Below are positions 24,129 to 33,505 of a stretch of 39,473 nucleotides of DNA, in pieces. The translations under genes were made by a program, and so were the position numbers. The notes beneath the pieces are model-generated. The model had not been told where the DNA came from. It saw only the letters and a list, made by a program, of their open reading frames with translations, and searched no databases. The DNA lies in NCBI GenBank assembly GCA_028715605.1, contig JAQURM010000008.1, positions 1 through 39,473 of the forward strand, written 5' to 3'. How positions within the stretch are numbered: the first letter of the stretch is position 1; each line of letters opens with the position of its first letter. The stretch comes from Desulfovibrionales bacterium (lineage in GTDB: Bacteria; Desulfobacterota; QYQD01).

Positions 24129-27020
24129 GTGAGACTGCCACAACGATTCAAATCGGCCGCCTTTTACAAAAAGGCCTTTCTAGGTGTACTCATAGGACTT
24201 TTTATCTTTACGGTAGTAGGCTTCTTTGTCCTGCCTCCTATCCTAAAATCACTCCTGATAGAGAAACTTTCTGAGGAACTCCACCGCGAAGTTATTATCC
24301 GGGAAATAAAGGTCAACCCTTTTGCGCTTTCATTGGGAGTAAAAGGTTTTGCCGTCAAAGAGCTTGGCGGTTCCGAAACGTTCATCTCTTTTGAGGAACT
24401 GTTTGCTAATCTTCAGAGTGTTTCCATCTTTAAAAAAGGTCTAATCTTTAAGGAGATAAGGCTTCAAAAGCCGTATCTGAATGTCAAAAGAAATGCAGAC
24501 AAGACATATAATTTTTCCGATCTTTTGGGGCCGGATAGAGAGAAAGAGACTACAAAATCAAAACCGCTGAGGTTTTCGTTAAACAATATACAGATACTGA
24601 ACGGCAGTGTAGATTTTTGGGACGGGCCGAAACAAACTCGCCATAAGGTAAGGGATCTAAGCATAGCGATCCCTTTTATCTCAAACCTGCCGTACCTTGC
24701 CGAAGAATATGTAAAACCGTCCTTTGAAGCGGAAATCAATAATCACCCTGTATCACTTAAGGGGAAGTCAAAGCCTTTTGCAGACTCACACGAGACGACG
24801 CTTGATGTAAATATAAAACATCTGGATATCCCATACTATCTCGCCTATATCCCTTCCGAGATGAACTTCAAGGTGCTGTCTGGATACCTTGATATGATGA
24901 CCACCATTTATTATGTACAGTATAGTGAGAAGGAACCGTCGATCAACATAAAAGGCAATCTGGAGTTAAAGGAATTAAAGGTCCGGGACCATGAGGATGA
25001 ATTTCTCAATGTACCGGTAATCAACGTCAGAGACCTTGGGATCGATCCTGTAAAAAAACAGGTCGTAGTCGGTAATTTCTCCACACAGGACGGCATTGTG
25101 ACGGTCAGGCACGCAAAGGACGGAACGTTGAATCTGCAAACACTGTTACCCCCTTCTGATGAAAAGGCGGAAAAACCATGGCTTGCGTTACTGAATAAAC
25201 TGCTTGTAGAAAAATATACGGTCAGGTTTCAGGACATGAAACCGTATCGAACCGTCAAACTGTCCGCAGAGAAACTCAGGCTTGAGATGGAACATGTCTC
25301 CACCGCAAAAGACAGCATGGCCTCAACCGCTCTTTCATTTACTCTTGGCAGAAAGGGCTCAGTTTCCGCAACCGGTTCAATAGGCATAGACCCTGCGTTT
25401 GCAGATATAAAACTTGATGTAAGGGGTATCGATATCACCCCCCTTCAGCCCTATTTTACAGATAAGATAAAAATAATAGTGACCGACGGCAATATCAACG
25501 CTAAAGGGAATCTTTCAGCCGGTTATTCAAAGGCTTCCAGGATGAAACTTATATACAGGGGTGATGCCGCAGTATCGAGCTTTTCATCCATTGACAAGGC
25601 CGATGGTGATGATTTTCTGAAATGTAAATCCCTTTACCTTAATAAAGTCGATGTGGCATACGATCCTTTATATGTCAAAATCAATGGTATTGCGCTTACA
25701 GATTTCTATTCACGCCTGGTAATAAATGCTGACGGCTCTCTCAATGTTCAGAACATAATGGAAGCTCAAGGTGAAAAAGCGCAGGGTCAGGATAAACCCG
25801 GGCTTGATAAAGAAGAAAAAACGGGCAAGCTGATAAAGATAGAGAAGTTAACCCTTCAGGGTGGAACGGTTAATTTTACAGACAAATCCATCAAGCCGAC
25901 ATATACCGCCAATCTACTAAAAATCGGGGGCAGGATATCAGGCCTATCATCCGAGGAGACCAAACTGGCGGATGTTGACGTCAGAAGCAAACTTGAGAAC
26001 TATGCGCCGATCGAGATCACGGGCAAGATAAACCCACTGAAGAAAGACCTGTATGTTGATTTAAAAGTGGACTTCAAGGATATTGAAATGGGCCCTTTCA
26101 CCCCTTATTCAGGGAAACACATGGGCTATACAATAGAGAAGGGGAAACTGTTTCTTAATCTGCAGTACCTGATAGTAAAGAGAAAGCTTGATTCCCAGAA
26201 TCGTATCTTCCTTGACCGGTTTACGCTCGGCAATAGGGTCGAGAGTCCCGATGCCACAAAGTTGCCTGTCAGGCTTGCGATCGCCCTTCTTAAAAACAGA
26301 AATGGGGAAATAAATCTCGACATCCCTGTTACCGGGTCGCTCGACGATCCGAAATTCCGCGTCGGCAGGATAATAATAAAAATTATTCTGAATATCCTCG
26401 AAAAGGCGGCCACGGCCCCCTTCGCGCTCCTCGGGGCGATTTTCGGAGGAGGGGAGGAACTCAGTTACGTGGAGTTCGATTACGGCAGTCCCGATATAAG
26501 CGAACATGAAATCAAAAAACTTGACACCCTTATCAAGGCATTATATGAGAGGCCGTCACTGAAACTTGAAATAACAGGACACGTGGACACCGAGAAGGAC
26601 AGGGAAGGGCTGCGAAAGTATATTTTCGATAAAAAGATAAGGGCGCAGAAATTAAAGGATATGATTAAAGAAGGGCAGACAGCGATATCTGTAGATGAGA
26701 TTAAGATAGAGGGGTCCGAATATGCGAAATATCTGAAGAAGGCATATAAAAACGAGAAGTTTCCAAAGCCCAGGAATATCATCGGCATCGCCAAAGACCT
26801 GCCTGTGCCCGAGATGGAAAAGTTGATCTTTACGCATATCGAAGTGAAAGATGATGACCTTCGGCTGTTAGCCTCACAACGTGCGTTGAAGGTCAAGGAT
26901 TACATCCTGAAATCCAAGCAGATCGAACAGGAAAAGATTTTTCTGGTCGAGCCGAAGACCCTTCAGCCGGAGAATAAGGAATCATTAAAAAACAGCCGGG
27001 TTGACTTTAAGCTTAAATAG
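24129..27020 (+). CDS. DUF748 / AsmA-like large envelope protein
   Basis: 963 residues. One N-terminal membrane anchor (AFLGVLIGLFIFTVVGFFVL, about residues 16-35) is followed by a long strand-rich periplasmic part with DUF748 features: IREIKVNPFALSLGVKGF, IRLQKPYLNVKRNADKTYNF, KLIKIEKLTLQGGTVNFTD and a late LPVRLAIALLKNRNGEINLD-type segment. AsmA-like proteins are thought to bridge the membranes and carry lipid. After about residue 790 there is a second region (LEITGHVDTEKDREGLRKY, RALKVKDYI) resembling OmpA-type folds. The start is GTG at 24129, with GAGG 11 bases upstream. It follows the VWA-OmpA terminator, so it is transcribed separately. Confidence 0.85.
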   Translation: MRLPQRFKSAAFYKKAFLGVLIGLFIFTVVGFFVLPPILKSLLIEKLSEELHREVIIREIKVNPFALSLGVKGFAVKELGGSETFISFEELFANLQSVSIFKKGLIFKEIRLQKPYLNVKRNADKTYNFSDLLGPDREKETTKSKPLRFSLNNIQILNGSVDFWDGPKQTRHKVRDLSIAIPFISNLPYLAEEYVKPSFEAEINNHPVSLKGKSKPFADSHETTLDVNIKHLDIPYYLAYIPSEMNFKVLSGYLDMMTTIYYVQYSEKEPSINIKGNLELKELKVRDHEDEFLNVPVINVRDLGIDPVKKQVVVGNFSTQDGIVTVRHAKDGTLNLQTLLPPSDEKAEKPWLALLNKLLVEKYTVRFQDMKPYRTVKLSAEKLRLEMEHVSTAKDSMASTALSFTLGRKGSVSATGSIGIDPAFADIKLDVRGIDITPLQPYFTDKIKIIVTDGNINAKGNLSAGYSKASRMKLIYRGDAAVSSFSSIDKADGDDFLKCKSLYLNKVDVAYDPLYVKINGIALTDFYSRLVINADGSLNVQNIMEAQGEKAQGQDKPGLDKEEKTGKLIKIEKLTLQGGTVNFTDKSIKPTYTANLLKIGGRISGLSSEETKLADVDVRSKLENYAPIEITGKINPLKKDLYVDLKVDFKDIEMGPFTPYSGKHMGYTIEKGKLFLNLQYLIVKRKLDSQNRIFLDRFTLGNRVESPDATKLPVRLAIALLKNRNGEINLDIPVTGSLDDPKFRVGRIIIKIILNILEKAATAPFALLGAIFGGGEELSYVEFDYGSPDISEHEIKKLDTLIKALYERPSLKLEITGHVDTEKDREGLRKYIFDKKIRAQKLKDMIKEGQTAISVDEIKIEGSEYAKYLKKAYKNEKFPKPRNIIGIAKDLPVPEMEKLIFTHIEVKDDDLRLLASQRALKVKDYILKSKQIEQEKIFLVEPKTLQPENKESLKNSRVDFKLK

Positions 27021-27067
27021 TTTGTACTCGCCGGTCACATACCTTTAAATACCACCGGACCTCATTC

Positions 27068-27332
27068 CTGGAGTTTTCTGAGTTTTAGGGGACCTCTATG
27101 TTTCTGAGCGAAACTTGCTGGAGCAGCGGGGTACCCATCGAGGGCACGTAGGAAGGGGAAAGCCAGCCCTTTAGTGGCTGGAAGGGGTAAGTATTCCCCG
27201 CCTGCGAGCCTCGAAAGGGTCGCTGCGCAAGCCGTGAAGCGAAGAGACTAGGGGTTCACATAAGAAATGCAAAATTATCATTAAAATCGAAGCATTATAA
27301 AAAACCCCTTTAAAAAGCTCAGGAAACTCCAA
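27068..27332. mobile_element. MITE-like element with terminal inverted repeats, 9-bp target duplication and foldable GC-rich core
   Basis: The ends are imperfect inverted repeats (TGGAGTTTTCTGAG at the left, CTCAGGAAACTCCA at the right, extending to GGGG/CCCC). The same 9 bases ACCTCATTC lie directly outside at 27059-27067 and 27333-27341. No transposase frame is present. The core is GC-rich and can pair at several places: CTTGC 27114-27118 with GCAAG 27227-27231, GCAGCGGGG 27123-27131 with CCCCGCCTGC 27196-27205, and CCAGCC 27163-27168 with GGCTGG 27176-27181. It occupies most of the gap 27021-27415. Confidence 0.65.
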
Positions 27333-27415
27333 ACCTCATTCTCCTTGCAAAACCCTCCTACTCAATGGTATCTTTCCTGAAATTTTGATCTCCCTTATTC
27401 TCATAAATTAGGCGT

Positions 27416-28786
27416 ATGCTGGCGACCTTGCGCGACAAACAGATCTTCGGCTGGGCAATGTATGACTTTGCCAATTCGGCCTTTGCCACCACTATCCTGG
27501 CGGTGATCTTTAACAAATATTTTGCCCTGGAGGTAGCCGGGGGAGAAAGGGGGGTCTTCGTCGCCGGGCTGCACATCCATGGGGCGACACTTTTTGCCGT
27601 TATCGTATCGCTTAGTATGGCTGTCTCCGCCCTCACCGCCCCCATCCTGGGCGCGATAGCCGATTTTTCACAACGCAAAAAGGCATTCCTGGCCGGATTC
27701 TGCTATACCGGGATTATATTTACCGCCCTCCTGTACCTGGTGCACCCCGGAGATGTCCGGTCAGGGGCGTTTTTTTTCATCATGGCCAATATCGGGTTTT
27801 CCGGCGGCAACGCCTTTTACAATGCCTTTCTGCCACAGATGACCACGCCCGCCAATGTCGGCCGCGTCTCCGGTCTGGGATGGGCCTTCGGCTACATAGG
27901 AGGCGCCGCCCTACTGGTACTAAACCTATTTATGCTGAACGGCCTCTATATCCCCGGAGCAGGCCGTATAACATTTACCGTACAGGCCTGTTTTCTCTCC
28001 GTGGCCATCTGGTGGGCATTGTTTTCCTTGCCTACTTTTCTATGGGTTCGAGAGAAGAAAACGGATAGGAAAAGGGTTAAAGTCGGAGATACGCCGGGGC
28101 GTGACAGGAGTTACGCGGCTATCGGCCTCGCCCGGGTAAAACGCACCCTCTCCCGGATCAAAAAGTTCCGCGCATTATCCTTATTTCTCATCGCCTTCCT
28201 ATTCTATAATGACGGCATAGAAACCATCGTTGTTATGACCTCTGTCTTTGCCGCCGAGGTGGTGGGGATGCAGACCCGGGAGATCATCTTTCTCTTTCTC
28301 TTTATCCAGGCAGTGGCCTTTATCGGCTCCATATTCTTCGGCTATGTCAGCGATCGTCTGGGCCACAAACGAACCATACTCTGCACCCTCTTTATCTGGG
28401 TGATAGCCGTGATCTGGGCCTTTTTTCTGGGATGGCTTCTGGAAGCACGGCAAGAATTCTGGATTATCTGTTTTCTGGCCGGGCTGGTGCTGGGAGGAAG
28501 TCAGGCGGCATCCCGTGCCCTGCAATGCCTGCTTACACCTGTCTCACACGCGGCGGAATTCTTCGGATTCTTTGCTATCTCCGGCCGTTTTGCCTCTATT
28601 TTCGGCCCCCTGTCTTACGGCCTTCTGATCTACCTTACCGGAAGCCTGCGTTGGGGGATATTGTCCGTGGCAGTCTTCTTTATCATCGGGGCCATAATAT
28701 TATTACAGGTAGATGAAAAGGCGGGGATGGCGGAAAAGGCAGGTTATGAAGAACAATTATCCTCTAATATGGGGATAACTTCGTGA
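27416..28786 (+). CDS. MFS transporter of the UMF1 (Atg22-like) family
   Basis: 456 residues with about 12 membrane segments. The start IFGWAMYDFANSAFATTILA is the UMF1 signature, and the loop after helices 2-3 reads LGAIADFSQRKKAF. Further helices include LIAFLFYNDGIETIVVM and the loop GYVSDRLGHKRTI. The substrate is unknown; the family is named after the yeast vacuolar effluxer Atg22. ATG at 27416 has only a weak ribosome site. Its 3' end overlaps the convergent HAD gene by 43 bases. Confidence 0.88.
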   Translation: MLATLRDKQIFGWAMYDFANSAFATTILAVIFNKYFALEVAGGERGVFVAGLHIHGATLFAVIVSLSMAVSALTAPILGAIADFSQRKKAFLAGFCYTGIIFTALLYLVHPGDVRSGAFFFIMANIGFSGGNAFYNAFLPQMTTPANVGRVSGLGWAFGYIGGAALLVLNLFMLNGLYIPGAGRITFTVQACFLSVAIWWALFSLPTFLWVREKKTDRKRVKVGDTPGRDRSYAAIGLARVKRTLSRIKKFRALSLFLIAFLFYNDGIETIVVMTSVFAAEVVGMQTREIIFLFLFIQAVAFIGSIFFGYVSDRLGHKRTILCTLFIWVIAVIWAFFLGWLLEARQEFWIICFLAGLVLGGSQAASRALQCLLTPVSHAAEFFGFFAISGRFASIFGPLSYGLLIYLTGSLRWGILSVAVFFIIGAIILLQVDEKAGMAEKAGYEEQLSSNMGITS

Positions 28787-29367
28787 AAACTATCCACATG
28801 ATAGGCCGCCTTTAACCCTTTATTTTTGTAGGCTATAAGGCGAATACCGGCGGCGCCGGCCGCTTTTTCGTCCAGCTCCGAATCACCGATATAAATAACC
28901 TCTTGAGGCAAGACCTTAAACCTGTCCATTATCTTCAGCAGGGGTTCGGGATGTGGCTTGGAATTGGCGACATCCAGGGCTGAAACCACCATATCAAAAC
29001 GACTTTTGAGTTCAAAAATCTCGAGGAGCTTATCCATGGTTGTGGTCCGATTAGTGGCAATAGCCACCCTGTACTTCGGTTGCAGATACCTTAAAAACTC
29101 CTTCAATCCGGGGTCCATTATCATCAGGGGAAGAAATGGGGTATAATCCGTGTCAAGCCGATACTGCTGCGCTGACTCCAGTTCTTCCCTGCCTCGAAAA
29201 AGATGAGCTATAGAGGCATCGGCCGTGTGCATGTGTACATAAAATAGTTCTTCTTCGGTCATCTCCTTACGTCCGAAGGCCGCCAATATATGATTATAAA
29301 AGGCCCGGTTGGCCTCCCGTGAATCAAACATGACCCCGTCGCAGTCAAACACAACTACCTTAATCAT
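28744..29367 (-). CDS. HAD-superfamily phosphatase (phosphoglycolate phosphatase-like)
   Basis: 207 residues from ATG 29365-29367. Motif I is FDCDGVMFDS (the nucleophile and the acid/base Asp), motif II is AIATNRTTT, the lysine of motif III lies in NSKPHPEPLL, and motif IV is VIYIGDSELDEKAA. A helical cap domain (residues about 18-85) marks the Gph/PgmB-type subgroup. The substrate cannot be read from the sequence; phosphoglycolate or another small sugar phosphate is likely. The frame runs upstream to 29460, but the HAD core begins at MIKVVVF. Confidence 0.88.
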   Translation of the reverse strand: MIKVVVFDCDGVMFDSREANRAFYNHILAAFGRKEMTEEELFYVHMHTADASIAHLFRGREELESAQQYRLDTDYTPFLPLMIMDPGLKEFLRYLQPKYRVAIATNRTTTMDKLLEIFELKSRFDMVVSALDVANSKPHPEPLLKIMDRFKVLPQEVIYIGDSELDEKAAGAAGIRLIAYKNKGLKAAYHVDSFHEVIPILEDNCSS

Positions 29368-29435
29368 AATGCTGCATAACCCCTTAGATGAAATGAGCTT
29401 GTTAAGCTTGCTGAACTCGTAAAAGGTCCAAAATA

Positions 29436-29630
29436 TCACGCAACGCCGCCAAGGACGCAAAAAGAATAAAATCTGGAACTCAGGAACTCATGAAAAAATC
29501 TTTTAATCCTGATTTCTTGATTTCCAGATTTTCATTTCCAAATAAAGAGGGTTTATCTTTTCCTGATTTCCTGAGTTCCAGATTAATAGCCTTTTCTGAT
29601 TTACTTCGCGGTCTTTGCGCCTTTGCGTGA
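29436..29630. repeat. Nested inverted-repeat element between the HAD and nadB genes
   Basis: The outer arms are imperfect inverted copies built on TCACGCAA...GCAA units (29436-29464 and 29604-29630). The inner arms are a perfect 17-bp inverted repeat (29470-29486 and 29568-29584). A partial third copy of the inner motif lies at about 29510-29530. No ORF is present. The inner motif CTCAGGAACTC resembles the end of the element at 27068-27332. It fills most of 29368-29750. Confidence 0.6.
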
Positions 29631-29750
29631 AAAATTGACTTTTTACAAAACCATCTCAAGCTTGCTAAAAATAATGTATTGCCCTATGATACCCAAATTT
29701 GGAATAATAGCAATAATCGATTGCCTTACAAATACCATGGGGAGATTTAA

Positions 29751-31361
29751 GTGGAAATTAAAACTGATTTTTTGGTCATCGGCAGCGGTATTGCCGGACT
29801 CAGCTTTGCCTTGAAAGCGGCGCGTTATGGTGAGGTAACAATCATCACCAAAAAAGCCATGATGGATACCAGCACCAATCTCGCCCAGGGGGGAATTGCC
29901 GTGGTCACAGGCCCGGACGACTCCTTTGAACTGCATATCGCAGATACCCTGCGCTCGGGAGATGGCCTGTCTCGTCCGGATGTAGTGGAGCTGGTCGTAA
30001 AGGAGGCCCCGGAAAGGATCAAAGAGTTAGTGGATATCGGGGTACAATTTACTACACGGCCGGAAAACCAGACATACTTTGACCTGGGCAAGGAAGGCGG
30101 TCACTCCCGCCGGCGTATCGTCCATGCCCAGGATCTCACCGGACAGGAGATCGAGCGGGCCCTTGTAGCCAGGACCAGAGAAAATCCGCGCATCACCATC
30201 TATGAAAACCATATTGCTATCGACCTCCTGACCAGGGGCAAGCTGTTAAAGAAAAAGGGTAAAAACAACCAGGAGACCTGCTTTGGGGCCTACGTTCTGG
30301 ACACCCAAACAGGGTCAATCCATACCTTTCGGTCCAGGATAACCCTCCTCTGCACGGGCGGGGCCGGAAAGGTTTACCTCTACACCAGCAATCCGGACAT
30401 CGCCACGGGGGACGGCATGGCCATGGCCTACCGGGCCGGGGCCAGGATGGCCAACATGGAATTTGTTCAATTTCATCCCACCTGCCTCTATCACCCCAAG
30501 GCCAAGAACTTTCTTATCTCAGAGGCCGTCCGGGGGGAAGGAGGTATCCTGATTGATAAACACGGACGGGCCTTTATGGAAAAATATGATCCCCTGAAAG
30601 ACCTGGCCCTGCGGGATACTGTGGCCCGCGCTATAGATGCCGAGCTCAAGAAGAGCGGCGATGATTGCGTCTATCTGGATATCAGTCACCGCCCGGCGGA
30701 TTTTATCAGGAATCGTTTCCCCAATATTTATCAGAAATGTCTCTCCCTGGGCGTTGACATCACCAAAGAACCCATTCCGGTTGTACCCGCCGCCCATTAC
30801 ATGTGTGGAGGTATATTAACCGATATTTATGCCCGGAGCAGTATCAGCGGCCTTTACGCCATAGGCGAGACCGCCTGCACCGGGCTACATGGGGCAAATC
30901 GCCTGGCCTCTAATTCTCTGCTGGAAGCGGTCGTCTTTGCCTATCAGGCCTTACTTTCATCCATCGAAGAGATAGGGCCTAAATCTTCCTATACCCCGCC
31001 CTCAGTTCCGCCCTGGGATCCGGGTGGAGCCGTGGACCTGCAGGAATCGGTACTTATATCTCACAACTGGGACGGGATACGCCGTCTCATGTGGAACTAT
31101 GTAGGCATTGTGCGGACAGACAAACGCCTGGCCCTGGCCCAAAAACGTCTCGAGTTTATACAAAAAGAGATACAGCAACATTACTGGGATTACATAATAA
31201 CCGGGGATTTCTTAGAACTGCGCAACCTGGCCACTGTAGCGGAATTGATCGTCACCTGTGCCCTCCTGCGTAAGGAAAGCCGGGGGCTGCATTATAATCT
31301 TGACCACCCTTCTAAAGACGACACTCATTATAAGAAAGACACCATAATCTGGCGGCAATAA
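29751..31361 (+). CDS. nadB: L-aspartate oxidase
   Basis: A 536-residue FAD enzyme oxidising L-aspartate to iminoaspartate, the first step of de novo NAD synthesis; fumarate can serve as acceptor in anaerobes. Seen: the FAD motif [13 protein letters not shown] (near residue 10), [50 protein letters not shown] with the active-site Arg, and [27 protein letters not shown]. The C-terminal helical domain is complete and the length is normal. GTG at 29751 has a GGGGAG site 6 bases upstream. nadA and nadC are not next to it. Confidence 0.96.
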   Translation: MEIKTDFLVIGSGIAGLSFALKAARYGEVTIITKKAMMDTSTNLAQGGIAVVTGPDDSFELHIADTLRSGDGLSRPDVVELVVKEAPERIKELVDIGVQFTTRPENQTYFDLGKEGGHSRRRIVHAQDLTGQEIERALVARTRENPRITIYENHIAIDLLTRGKLLKKKGKNNQETCFGAYVLDTQTGSIHTFRSRITLLCTGGAGKVYLYTSNPDIATGDGMAMAYRAGARMANMEFVQFHPTCLYHPKAKNFLISEAVRGEGGILIDKHGRAFMEKYDPLKDLALRDTVARAIDAELKKSGDDCVYLDISHRPADFIRNRFPNIYQKCLSLGVDITKEPIPVVPAAHYMCGGILTDIYARSSISGLYAIGETACTGLHGANRLASNSLLEAVVFAYQALLSSIEEIGPKSSYTPPSVPPWDPGGAVDLQESVLISHNWDGIRRLMWNYVGIVRTDKRLALAQKRLEFIQKEIQQHYWDYIITGDFLELRNLATVAELIVTCALLRKESRGLHYNLDHPSKDDTHYKKDTIIWRQ

Positions 31362-31372
31362 CCGCCAGCCAC

Positions 31373-31407
31373 AAAAAAGGCCTGCTTTATTGATATAAAG
31401 CAGGCCT
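31373..31407 (-). terminator. Rho-independent terminator of the qrc operon
   Basis: A perfect 13-bp stem (31378-31390 with 31395-31407) and a 4-base loop. On the minus strand it is followed by six T. On the plus strand the stem lacks a T run, so it serves qrc more than nadB, although it could slow both. Confidence 0.88.
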
Positions 31408-31434
31408 CCCGTGTACTTTAAAAGATTTATAAAT

Positions 31435-32673
31435 CTATCTGGCCGGCGGATTCAAATCCCTTTCATACGGAAATACCGGCAGGTAACGATAGGAAAGAGA
31501 GATAATCAAGGCGCCATAAGCAATTACGGCCAGTGAGGTCATCCATTCCTGCCAGCTCGGGAAGTAGGTATACCACTTGTCAAATGGATACACGGGCATG
31601 GCCAGCGTCTGCACAGTAAAGATAAAGCGGTTAAGAACCACGCCAGTCGAAGCCAGGACACAGGCAAGTGCCAGCCATTTGTCATTCTCGCGCAGGCGGC
31701 GGATGATAAGGATAAGGGCCGGGATTACACCACACAAACCAATCTCTACGAACGGCAGCCACATACCATACTGGTATCCATGGTACTGCTCGGCAAAGGT
31801 AAGCCCTCTAGCCGGGAGGATATGCGTAGCCCAGTAATAGGTATCCACTGTCTTCGCAATAACATAACCGCAAAGCAACCAACCGGCTATCTTGGCCAGG
31901 ACGGAAAGCGACTCCCGCGGCACCAGCCGTTTTTTGGTCACCTTCTGCAAGATCATGGTGACAAGAACGGTGAACGTCGGTCCGGTGGAAATCGCCGAGA
32001 AGATAAAGAGAAAAAATGTCCACGGCCAGACAAAAAAGCCTTCCCGGAAGGCAAAAGGCCGGGCATACATTACACCATACATGCCGCCCAAAGAACCTTG
32101 ATGGAAGAAGGAAAGGAATGTGCCTATGGCCGCAAAGATGGCCATGGCCTCATGAAAATTGTGGCTCAGGGTGTGTGCCACCGGATTAGCGTAGATCTTC
32201 CGGTTTTCGAGGATTAAGGGTACGTACTCAATAGTCAAAACCGTAAAATACAGGGTGATGCAAAAGATAACTTCGGTCAGCATGGAGTGGATGTTGGGGA
32301 ACCAGTAACCGAACCAACCCCGAAGTGGCTGGCCGATATCCAGGGTCAGTATCAATAGAGCGCTGCTGTAACAGATGAACCCGATGATAACGGCAAAATT
32401 AATAAGGGCCTTGAGTTCCTTTACCCGTACCACGTAGGTAAGAAAGCCGCTGAAAAAGGCCCCGGCGCCAAGGGCGATCACCCCTAGATCGACAGTGATC
32501 CAGGCGCCGAACCCGAAGTAATCATTCATATTCGTCTGATTCAGGCCCTTCCAGAGTATCAACAGGGCTGTACTTACGGCAGCGCCCAGCACGAACAACC
32601 AAAGCGCCATCCATGAAAAAAAGGCCCCGGCGCCACATCTTTGAACCCCTTCTGGTATCCATGCACGATCCAT
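31435..32673 (-). CDS. qrcD: Qrc complex membrane subunit QrcD (NrfD/PsrC family)
   Basis: 412 residues with about ten membrane helices and the NrfD-type fold (start GAGAFFSWMALWLFVLG, then WITVDLGVIALGAGAFF, later LSHNFHEAMAIFAAIGTFLSFFHQGSLGG). This subunit carries the menaquinone site of the Qrc complex and receives electrons from QrcC. It is the last gene of the four-gene operon and is followed by the terminator at 31373-31407. GAGGGGAAG lies before the ATG. NrfD homologues occur in many complexes; the call QrcD rests on the gene order. Confidence 0.9.
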   Translation of the reverse strand: MDRAWIPEGVQRCGAGAFFSWMALWLFVLGAAVSTALLILWKGLNQTNMNDYFGFGAWITVDLGVIALGAGAFFSGFLTYVVRVKELKALINFAVIIGFICYSSALLILTLDIGQPLRGWFGYWFPNIHSMLTEVIFCITLYFTVLTIEYVPLILENRKIYANPVAHTLSHNFHEAMAIFAAIGTFLSFFHQGSLGGMYGVMYARPFAFREGFFVWPWTFFLFIFSAISTGPTFTVLVTMILQKVTKKRLVPRESLSVLAKIAGWLLCGYVIAKTVDTYYWATHILPARGLTFAEQYHGYQYGMWLPFVEIGLCGVIPALILIIRRLRENDKWLALACVLASTGVVLNRFIFTVQTLAMPVYPFDKWYTYFPSWQEWMTSLAVIAYGALIISLSYRYLPVFPYERDLNPPAR

Positions 32674-32719
32674 ATACTTCCCCTCTTTTCAACCAAAATT
32701 CAGGATTTAACCCTTGTTT

Positions 32720-33496
32720 TTAAGCCAGACCGCCCGTCCTCTTTCTCCCCAACGCATTATCCGCTAATTCTCTGATCCAGGACTCACTGCTCAAATAATA
32801 GACCTTCGGCTCAGTGCCCAGCTTCTCAAGCAACCGGAAGGCCCCCGGACTCTTAATAAGTTTGGCTACGGCGCTTTCCGGATCTTTCATGTTACCGAAG
32901 GTAATAGCCCCGGTGGGACAGGCCTCGGCGCAGGCGGTCACATATTCGCCATCCTTCAGTTCCTTCCGGCCTTCCACGTAGGCTTTATCTTTGGCCTTTT
33001 GTTGCCGGTGATTGCAAAAGCTGCATTTCTCCACCACACCGCGCATACGCGGGGACATATCCGGGTTCAATAATTTATGCATGCCTTCCGGCCATACCGG
33101 ATCCCACCAGTTGAAATATCGGGCATGGTAAGGGCAGGCCCCAACGCAGTACCGGCAACCTATACATCTGGTGTAAATCTGACTGACAATGCCGGTTAAC
33201 GGATTGTAGTCTGTAGCCATGACCGGGCACACTGAAACGCACGGTGTATGGTGATCGCAGTGCATACAGGGACGCGGGATGAAAGCCACCTTTGTATTTG
33301 GAAACGGCGCGCCGTTCGTCACCTTATAGACCTTCATCCAGGTAACGCTATGGAGTTTATCCGACTCATCTTCCCGAACGTAATGGTTATTCTCTGAAAG
33401 ACAGGCTACCGTACATGTGCCACAGCCCGTACACTTATCCAGGTCAATAACCATGCCGTATTTTTCTTTGCTGGCGACCTCATGATGCTCACTCAT
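32720..33496 (-). CDS. qrcC: Qrc complex iron-sulfur subunit QrcC
   Basis: 258 residues with four ferredoxin-like groups: CTGCGTCTVAC, CMHCDHHTPCVSVCP, CIGCRYCVGACPYHARYF and CSFCNH with ACAEACPTGAI. It links QrcB and the cytochrome to the membrane subunit. The start codon lies 9 bases after the stop of qrcB. No signal peptide is present; it is presumably exported with the Tat-dependent QrcB. Confidence 0.92.
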   Translation of the reverse strand: MSEHHEVASKEKYGMVIDLDKCTGCGTCTVACLSENNHYVREDESDKLHSVTWMKVYKVTNGAPFPNTKVAFIPRPCMHCDHHTPCVSVCPVMATDYNPLTGIVSQIYTRCIGCRYCVGACPYHARYFNWWDPVWPEGMHKLLNPDMSPRMRGVVEKCSFCNHRQQKAKDKAYVEGRKELKDGEYVTACAEACPTGAITFGNMKDPESAVAKLIKSPGAFRLLEKLGTEPKVYYLSSESWIRELADNALGRKRTGGLA

Positions 33497-33505
33497 ATCT
33501 CAACC

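Noticed and set aside
27090-27260. Known structured RNA (RNase P, tmRNA, SRP RNA, 6S, rRNA piece) in the GC-rich core
   Set aside because: None of the conserved core sequences of these RNAs could be found by eye, so only a generic structured element is claimed.
29690-29750. Promoter directly upstream of nadB
   Set aside because: AT-rich candidates exist (TTGCCC with GAATAA) but none is better than chance.
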